Part shown: positions 14,609 through 18,393 of the stretch, one piece after another
How the letters are laid out: each line of letters starts with the position of its first letter
How positions within the stretch are numbered: the stretch's first letter is position 1
Source of the DNA: Actinomycetota bacterium
Lineage (GTDB): Bacteria > Actinomycetota > Actinomycetes > Streptosporangiales > Streptosporangiaceae
Reading direction: 5' to 3'
DNA length: 18,393 bases
Assembly (NCBI GenBank): GCA_003161205.1
Contig: PMOU01000480.1
Location: 9,203-27,595, forward strand
The notes under the pieces: model-generated
What the model was told of the DNA's origin: nothing
Seen by the model: the letters and a program-made list of their open reading frames with translations, nothing else
The model's database searches: none
Made by a program: the position numbers and the translations under genes

Positions 14609-15528
14609 CCGACCCCACCAAGGTCGGACGCATGACCCGGCCTATGGCGGGCTTCCAATTCCGCCAGGATCTCTGCCTTAACCCTGCGATCTTGCGTATG
14701 CCACATGGAACCCTCCGCGATCTTGCGGTCGCAGTGGAAAACACGGAGCGGCCAGCCGTCGGGGAAAGCGATCCGCCTGCCTCCCGTGGTCGCGACATGG
14801 GATACAAGATCTTCCCAGTTGTAGCTGTGATCCTGGCGGTCGATGAAGACATCGAGATCGAATGCCCCGAATCGCCTGGCGACAGGCTCGAAGCGCGCGA
14901 CGTCGTACGCAATGAAGTGCGTCGAGAGTCGGTTTACGGAGCGCACGCCCGGCTCTACCGGTGCACCTTCGTCCTGCAGTGCCCATGACCACTGGTGGAA
15001 GTCGTCCACCTTAGATACCACCGGGACGTCCTCATGGCGTTCAAACAGAGACCGGCAGGCGGCAAGGACATCGAAGGACGGATCTGTCCTGTACATCACC
15101 ACGTCGTCCTCGACCACAATCAGATACGGCGTCCGAAGCGGGAACATTCGCTGGTGCCCGTTATTGGACGGATCCCCAGAAGCAACAAGGCGGCATCTTC
15201 TCCTGACCCGCAGCTCGTCAATACCCGACGTATCCAATCGCCCCGCGAGTTCAGCGACCACCCTGGATGGTGTGCCATCACAGTGCAGCAAGATCTCGAA
15301 GGTCTCGCTGGTCGCTGCTGTGAGTGCCTCGACGCAGCGCGGAAGCGTGGTCGCCAAGAGATCAAGATCCTCGTGGAATAGGAAAGCAATACGGAACGAT
15401 GGATCCGTCAAGCCGTTCCCAGATTGCTCATGAGGTAAAACTTCGAGTAGGCAGTCGCTGCCTACCTGCTCCGGCCGAACACCGTTCCAGATTGACCGCG
15501 AGCTGTTGCCCATCTGCCAGCGCGCCAC
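14605..15528 (-). CDS. GT-A-like family 2 glycosyltransferase
   Basis: A 307-aa protein. After about 44 poorly conserved residues, a Rossmann-like domain begins F-R-I-A-F-L-F-H. E-I-L-L-H-C-D-G follows, and the metal-binding acidic cluster L-I-V-V-E-D-D-V-V-M (136-145) corresponds to the DxD region of GT-A enzymes. The later stretch F-D-L-D-V-F-I-D-R-Q-D-H-S and W-E-D-L-V fits the acceptor side and catalytic-base region. A nucleotide-sugar-dependent transferase is the best reading; a nucleotidyltransferase is the alternative. The coordinates use GTG 15528, with ATG 15513 also possible; neither has a good ribosome binding site. It is the first gene of the six-gene operon and its stop overlaps the fusion-protein start by 4 bp. 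Confidence 0.75.
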   Translation of the reverse strand: MARWQMGNSSRSIWNGVRPEQVGSDCLLEVLPHEQSGNGLTDPSFRIAFLFHEDLDLLATTLPRCVEALTAATSETFEILLHCDGTPSRVVAELAGRLDTSGIDELRVRRRCRLVASGDPSNNGHQRMFPLRTPYLIVVEDDVVMYRTDPSFDVLAACRSLFERHEDVPVVSKVDDFHQWSWALQDEGAPVEPGVRSVNRLSTHFIAYDVARFEPVARRFGAFDLDVFIDRQDHSYNWEDLVSHVATTGGRRIAFPDGWPLRVFHCDRKIAEGSMWHTQDRRVKAEILAELEARHRPGHASDLGGVG

Positions 15529-15900
15529 CAGGATCAGACGAACACCAGGAGAAGAACCAGGGGTGGATAAACGCTCTCATAGGTTGACATCGTAGCAATT
15601 CCAGGCAGCTTGGAGAATCCCGGCAGCTCGGGAACATTCCAGCGCCGACAAACATGATCTTGGACGGCTACGGCGTCCCGCAAGACCGATGCGCGCATGG
15701 ACCTGGGCACGGTTACGGGGCCGGGCCACGCCGCCGTTATGGCGAGGACGGCCGCTTCGCAACCCGCGGGCCGGCTGGCCCGGCCTGGGCTGCCCCTCAC
15801 CGAGCGGCCTGCGGCCGGGTCCGGACTGGGGGAAGGACAGCCCGGCCAGCCGGGTCGCCGTCTCGGACGGGCAGTCGCAGGTCCGGCCGTGGCAGCAGCG
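15529..15900. other. Stretch without a recognisable gene
   Basis: This lies between the promoter side of the six-gene operon and the relaxase remains. Long open frames exist on both strands but are low-complexity Arg/Pro/Ala translations with no family resemblance, as expected of high-GC DNA. The promoter of the minus-strand operon must lie here, but no clear -10/-35 pair was found. An 18-codon minus-strand ORF (15590-15534) ends 5 bp before the GTG of the glycosyltransferase gene and may be chance. Confidence 0.5.
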
Positions 15901-16470
15901 GTCCAGGCTGCGGCATGAAGCCGCTCGGCGCTGGCGCGGCGGCAGCGCCTGGACGGCGCCCAGCAGCCCGGGCCACCTGACGGAGCCGGCTCCCGGCCGG
16001 GATGCGGCCGTGGGGGCGCGGGCGGCCCATTCGTAGTAGTCTGCGGCCTTCGCAGCATGCGGCTTCCGAACGCGGCTGCGGCGTGCAGCGTGTCGGCGGC
16101 GGCCTGCGCCACGTCGGCGGCAGCGCCCGGGTCGGTCCCGGCCGGTGTCGGCCGGCTTTGCGATAGCGTACCCGGTCACCCGGCCAGGGTTCCGGGCGCT
16201 GTACCGGGGCGGGACGAGGACCCGGCGGCCTCCAGCTGGGCGAAGAACTCCGCCTCGCCGGCGAGGTCGCGGCGGCGATGTGACCTATGGCGCAGCGTGA
16301 CGCGCGGCGGCTCGTCCAGCCGGCGGCGGGCGGCCTTCTCGCTCTCGGCCCGCGATGCGGCGGGGCGCGGTGCGGTCGGCCGGGGCGGTCAAGCGCAGCC
16401 CGTAGCGCCGCCCGGCGTCCAGGCATGTCTCCCGCACCCGGTAACGATCTTTGCGGTGCTGAGGCGGCGG
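15900..16470 (-). pseudogene. Decayed C-terminal part of an actinobacterial relaxase/mobilisation protein
   Basis: Fragments in all three minus-strand frames read, in order, like the C-terminus of MobA/VirD2-type relaxases of actinomycete mobile elements: D-R-Y-R-V-R-E-T-C and T-A-P-A-D-R-T-A-P-R; then, after a frame change, R-A-E-S-E-K-A-A-R and A-E-F-F-A-Q-L-E-A-A-G; then V-T-G-Y-A-I-A-K-P-A-D-T; then D-P-G-A-A-A-D-V-A-Q and A-A-D-T-L-H-A-A-A; then A-A-D-Y-Y-E-W-A-A-R-A-P; then H-G-R-I-P-A-G. At least four frame changes are needed. The segment usually present after the V-T-G-Y-A block appears deleted, and the N-terminal catalytic domain is absent. The end points are approximate. It marks a former conjugative or mobilisable element. 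Confidence 0.72.
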
Positions 16471-16492
16471 CCGTGGCGAGGCGTTCCCGCGG

Positions 16493-16693
16493 GTGGCGGA
16501 GCTGAGGTTCGCGGTGCCCGCGAGCCAGCGGATCGCCTTTTACGACGACCTGATCGGCGACCTGGAGGACCGGCTGCGCGAGGCCAGGGACCGCCAGGAC
16601 GACTACATCAGGGAGCACCTCGCCTATCTGCGAGGTCTTCGCAGCGAAGCGCAGCAGCAGCAGCACCAGCAGCAGCAGACCGCCGCGCGCTGA
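16493..16693 (+). CDS. Small hypothetical protein, coiled-coil with poly-Gln tail
   Basis: A 66-aa frame with a GTG start at 16493; a stop codon lies ten codons upstream. It has high GC at third positions and a convincing amphipathic helix: Y-D-D-L-I-G-D-L-E-D-R-L-R-E-A-R-D-R, then D-D-Y-I-R-E-H-L-A-Y-L. It ends in a (CAG)4-CAC-(CAG)4 tract encoding nine residues rich in Gln. No family was recognised. It converges on the 71-aa gene with 13 bp between stops and abuts the relaxase remains, so it is perhaps a cargo gene of the decayed element. It could also be a truncated end of a longer lost gene. Confidence 0.5.
   Translation: MAELRFAVPASQRIAFYDDLIGDLEDRLREARDRQDDYIREHLAYLRGLRSEAQQQQHQQQQTAAR
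16652..16678 (+). repeat. CAG trinucleotide tract
   Basis: Four CAG triplets, one CAC and four more CAG triplets encode a Gln-His-Gln stretch near the C-terminus of the 66-aa hypothetical protein. Such a tract can vary in length by replication slippage. Confidence 0.85.
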
Positions 16694-16706
16694 CGGTCGG
16701 CACAGA

Positions 16707-16922
16707 CTACTGGTCGTACGGCTTGTACGGCATCGCGGCAGGCAGGGCGGGCGGATCGGTGAGGTCGGCGCCGGGGTAGAACGGGCCTCGCGCCACGAAG
16801 CTGCGGACGATGCCGACCAGTTCGTCGATGTAGTCGTGCCGTTCCGGCCCGCCGATGACCTGCCGGCCGCCGTCGGGGCGCTGCACGGTGACGGTAGTGG
16901 TCGGCCCGGCACTGAGCAGCAC
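16707..16922 (-). CDS. Small hypothetical protein (71 aa), possibly truncated
   Basis: A GTG start at 16922 gives 71 aa: a V-T-V-Q-R-P-D-G-G strand pair, a helix D-Y-I-D-E-L-V-G-I-V-R-S-F-V, and a Pro-rich end, A-L-P-A-A-M-P-Y-K-P-Y-D-Q. The frame stays open upstream of the GTG and reads L-D-A-I-P-L-G-L-P-P-V-A-A-V-L-L, so the real start may be earlier. A helical stretch in another frame just beyond (about 16965-17107) may be the original N-terminus, lost by a frameshift. No family was recognised. A small actinobacterial hypothetical protein is the safest label. Confidence 0.5.
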   Translation of the reverse strand: MLLSAGPTTTVTVQRPDGGRQVIGGPERHDYIDELVGIVRSFVARGPFYPGADLTDPPALPAAMPYKPYDQ

Positions 16923-16964
16923 CGCCGCGACGGGCGGCAGTCCCAGCGGAATCGCGTCGAGGCC

Positions 16965-17107
16965 CCCGTGCGCCTGAGGCGGACGAATGTGTCGGTGACC
17001 GCCGAACTTTGCTGAGCGATCCGGAGATCATGTTCCTCGATCTCATCGTCAAGACTCTGGTGCCGCTCAATGACCCTGAGCAGCTCTTCAGCCGCGTCCC
17101 GGCCATC
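16965..17107 (-). pseudogene. Possible frameshifted helical N-terminal fragment
   Basis: The minus strand reads E-E-L-L-R-V-I-E-R-H-Q-S-L-D-D-E-I-E-E-H and then A-Q-Q-S-S-A-V-T-D-T-F-V-R-L-R without a start codon after an upstream TAG. It looks like a real helical protein piece that runs out of frame with the 71-aa gene. The plus strand also reads plausibly here, with D-P-E-I-M-F-L-D-L-I-V-K-T-L ending in a TAG at 17108-17110, so the coding strand is uncertain. Confidence 0.25.
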
Positions 17108-17122
17108 TAGCTAAGCTAGAGC

Positions 17123-17307
17123 TGGCGCTCCGAAGATCCAGATACATACGCGCTGACCGTGTCTGATCCCCGGGCCGCCACCCCGAGGTAGCGCGGAGCC
17201 TCGTGGGCGCTGGCGCCGACATCATTCCCGTGAGCGAGGCACAGCATTCGCTCGAAGAGGTCTACATCGAGATCATCGACGAAGACACCGAGGCACACAA
17301 GCAATGA
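17123..17307 (+). pseudogene. C-terminal fragment of an ABC transporter ATP-binding protein (NatA-type)
   Basis: The frame reads D-P-D-T-Y-A-L-T-V-S-D-P-R-A-A-T, shifts at about 17181-17183, then continues E-V-A-R-S-L-V-G-A-G-A-D-I-I-P-V-S-E-A and H-S-L-E-E-V-Y-I-E-I-I to a TGA. H-S-L-E-x-V-Y is the typical C-terminal signature of CcmA/NatA-type ATPases. Walker A, the signature motif and Walker B are all missing, so only about the last 60 residues survive, with a frameshift. The stop overlaps an ATG (ATGA), the usual junction with the permease gene. Confidence 0.7.
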
Positions 17308-17905
17308 CGGGCCTCGACGCGCCGTCGTGCGCAAGGAGTCGAGGGACTACGCCGCAAACAGTCCATCGTCGTGACCAATGACCGTCCTGCCGATCCTCTT
17401 TCTTATCCAGTCCGTCGCGACGATCTTCCTTACCTCGGCGTCCTATTCTGGCGCCGCCTTGGACCAGAGCCTGGCGCTTGCCCTCCTCTACCTCCTCTAC
17501 CTCCTCTTGATCCCAGTTGTCATGCCAGCCACGCTCGCTGCATACAATGTTGCTGGTAAGCGCGAGCAAGGCACGCTCGAGCCGTTGCTCACGAAGCCGC
17601 TTCGCAAGCAGGAACTCATCTTGGACAAGGCGGCGGCGGTCATGATCCCGTCGTTGGCGCTCTCCTACACGGCGTTCCGGCTCTTCCTCGCCGCCATTGC
17701 GCTGTTCGCTCGTCCCGTTGTCGCCTCAGCCGTACTCCACCACGGTCCAGTCCTTCTCTCGCTTTTCCTCTTCGCTCCCCTTGTGGGTGGCTGGGCTATC
17801 GTGGTTGGGATGGCGATATCAGTGAGGGCAAGCGCTGAGGAACTCGACTCCCGAGCATCCAGTCTCCAACTTAGAAGGGGTCACTGCGACCACCGCAACA
17901 CTTAA
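17304..17905 (+). pseudogene. Degenerate NatB-type ABC-2 permease
   Basis: The longest open part (from 17378) has membrane segments and the NatB-like stretch K-R-E-Q-G-T-L-E-P-L-L-T-K-P-L-R-K, then F-A-R-P-V-V-A-S-A-V-L and G-W-A-I-V-V-G-M-A-I-S-V-R-A-S. Upstream, the expected N-terminus R-R-A-V-V-R-K-E, then L-R-R-K-Q-S-I-V-V-T, then M-T-V-L-P-I-L-F-L-I-Q can only be read by switching frame twice. The family's C-terminal helices after R-A-S are also missing. With the truncated ATPase just upstream, this is the remains of a two-gene exporter operon, not a working transporter. Confidence 0.7.
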
Positions 17906-18034
17906 ATTGTGTCGAAAGCGGGGAGGATCTACCGACCGAAACCACGAGCGGCAGATCTGATGGACGACACTGTCGTGGGCTCGATCGCCAGTCACAAGAC
18001 CGTCTTGGTACCAATCGAATCCGGACATCCCATC

Positions 18035-18066
18035 TTGCGGCTCCGCTCGCGGCGGCACTTTATAGT
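18035..18066 (+). promoter_or_regulatory. Predicted leaderless promoter of mftF
   Basis: TATAGT (18061-18066) is a good -10 element ending eight bases before GTG 18075, placing the transcript start at the start codon. A TTGCGG at 18035-18040 is a possible -35, but the 20-base spacer is long. No Shine-Dalgarno sequence precedes the GTG, which is consistent with leaderless translation. Confidence 0.4.
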
Positions 18067-18074
18067 CTTGGCCT

Positions 18075-18393
18075 GTGCCTAAGGGAACCAGCCGACGGAG
18101 GCCAGACGGGGCGCTGGCCCCCGCCGGGCGGGGAGCTGTCGGCGAGTTGGTCCCCGCGGGATTCAGGCTGCGCGCCGATCCAGGGTCACGCATGCTGGCG
18201 GACGGGACCCTCCTGGTCGGCGGTTACCCCGTCCGGGTGCTGCGGCTCACCGCGTCCGGTGCCCGCCATGTCGAGGGCTGGTGGTCAGGCACGCCGGTCC
18301 CCGGCAACGCCAAGGCTCGCGCCCTGGCCCGCCGTCTCCTGGATACCGGGATCGCCCATCCCGCGTTCGATGACCCGTCAGCGGCCGGCGCCG
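18075..18393 (+). CDS. mftF: Mycofactocin glycosyltransferase MftF, 5' end (runs off the window)
   Basis: The first 106 codons from GTG 18075 are open to the window edge. They match the characteristic MftF N-terminus: after a basic leader of about 25 residues comes L-V-P-A-G-F-R-L-R-A-D-P, then L-A-D-G-T-L-L-V-G-G-Y-P-V-R-V-L-R-L, and A-R-A-L-A-R-R-L-L-D-T-G-I-A-H-P just before the expected GT2 domain. MftF adds beta-1,4-linked glucose units to premycofactocin, giving the oligoglycosylated cofactor. The catalytic GT-A domain lies outside the window. mftE is about 16 kb away on the opposite strand rather than directly upstream as in most mft clusters. Confidence 0.88.
   Translation, partial: MPKGTSRRRPDGALAPAGRGAVGELVPAGFRLRADPGSRMLADGTLLVGGYPVRVLRLTASGARHVEGWWSGTPVPGNAKARALARRLLDTGIAHPAFDDPSAAGA

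Noticed and set aside
16057..16779. 240-codon plus-strand open frame
   Set aside because: Low-complexity Arg/Ala/Pro translation, antisense to the relaxase fragments.
15797..16912. 371-codon minus-strand open frame
   Set aside because: It strings together pieces of different frames of the relaxase remains and the antisense of the 66-aa gene. Only short parts resemble real protein.
1..18393. tRNA, rRNA genes or a CRISPR array
   Set aside because: No cloverleaf-like sequence with a T-loop consensus, no rRNA segment and no spaced identical repeats were seen.

Overview
This is a GC-rich actinobacterial window, probably from a soil or filamentous actinomycete. That is supported by GTG, TTG and probably CTG start codons, by leaderless-looking promoters, by two mycofactocin genes (mftE at 1522-2232 and the 5' end of mftF at 18075-18393), and by the decayed remains of an actinomycete-type relaxase. 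The genus cannot be read from the sequence.

Layout. (1) 81-1385, minus strand: a two-gene unit for membrane proteins, DUF1003 then TMEM175-type. (2) 1522-2232, minus: mftE. (3) 2640-15528: a compact block of twelve genes that looks like an undescribed specialised-metabolite cluster. It comprises a GT-B glycosyltransferase (2640-3827, -); a hexapeptide acetyltransferase of serine acetyltransferase type (3902-4351, +); a three-gene minus-strand operon with 4-bp overlaps made of a 568-aa GT-B protein with an extra C-terminal domain, a 72-aa protein and a Fe(II)/2-oxoglutarate dioxygenase (6982 down to 4348); an arginyl-tRNA synthetase alone on the plus strand (7058-8779); and a six-gene minus-strand operon (15528 down to 8747) encoding a GT-A-like glycosyltransferase, a 1032-aa kinase-like/PLP-decarboxylase fusion, a small nucleotidyltransferase, a PHP phosphatase that seems to start at CTG, a sulfotransferase and a second nucleotidyltransferase-fold protein. 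(4) 15529-18074: mostly decayed DNA, with a frameshifted relaxase C-terminus, two small convergent hypothetical genes and a broken NatA/NatB-type ABC exporter. (5) 18075 to the edge: mftF on the plus strand.

How the genes may work together (inference). The cluster has enzymes to build and decorate a small molecule: two or three glycosyltransferases, a PLP decarboxylase, a hydroxylase, a phosphatase, an acetyltransferase, a sulfotransferase and two nucleotidyltransferases. No polyketide synthase, NRPS module, terpene synthase, radical SAM enzyme or clear precursor peptide is present. The embedded ArgRS could be a self-resistance copy, a supplier of Arg-tRNA or activated arginine to the pathway, or simply a resident gene. 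Nothing in the window decides between these. The relaxase remnant suggests that a conjugative or mobilisable element was once in the interval that now separates mftE from mftF.
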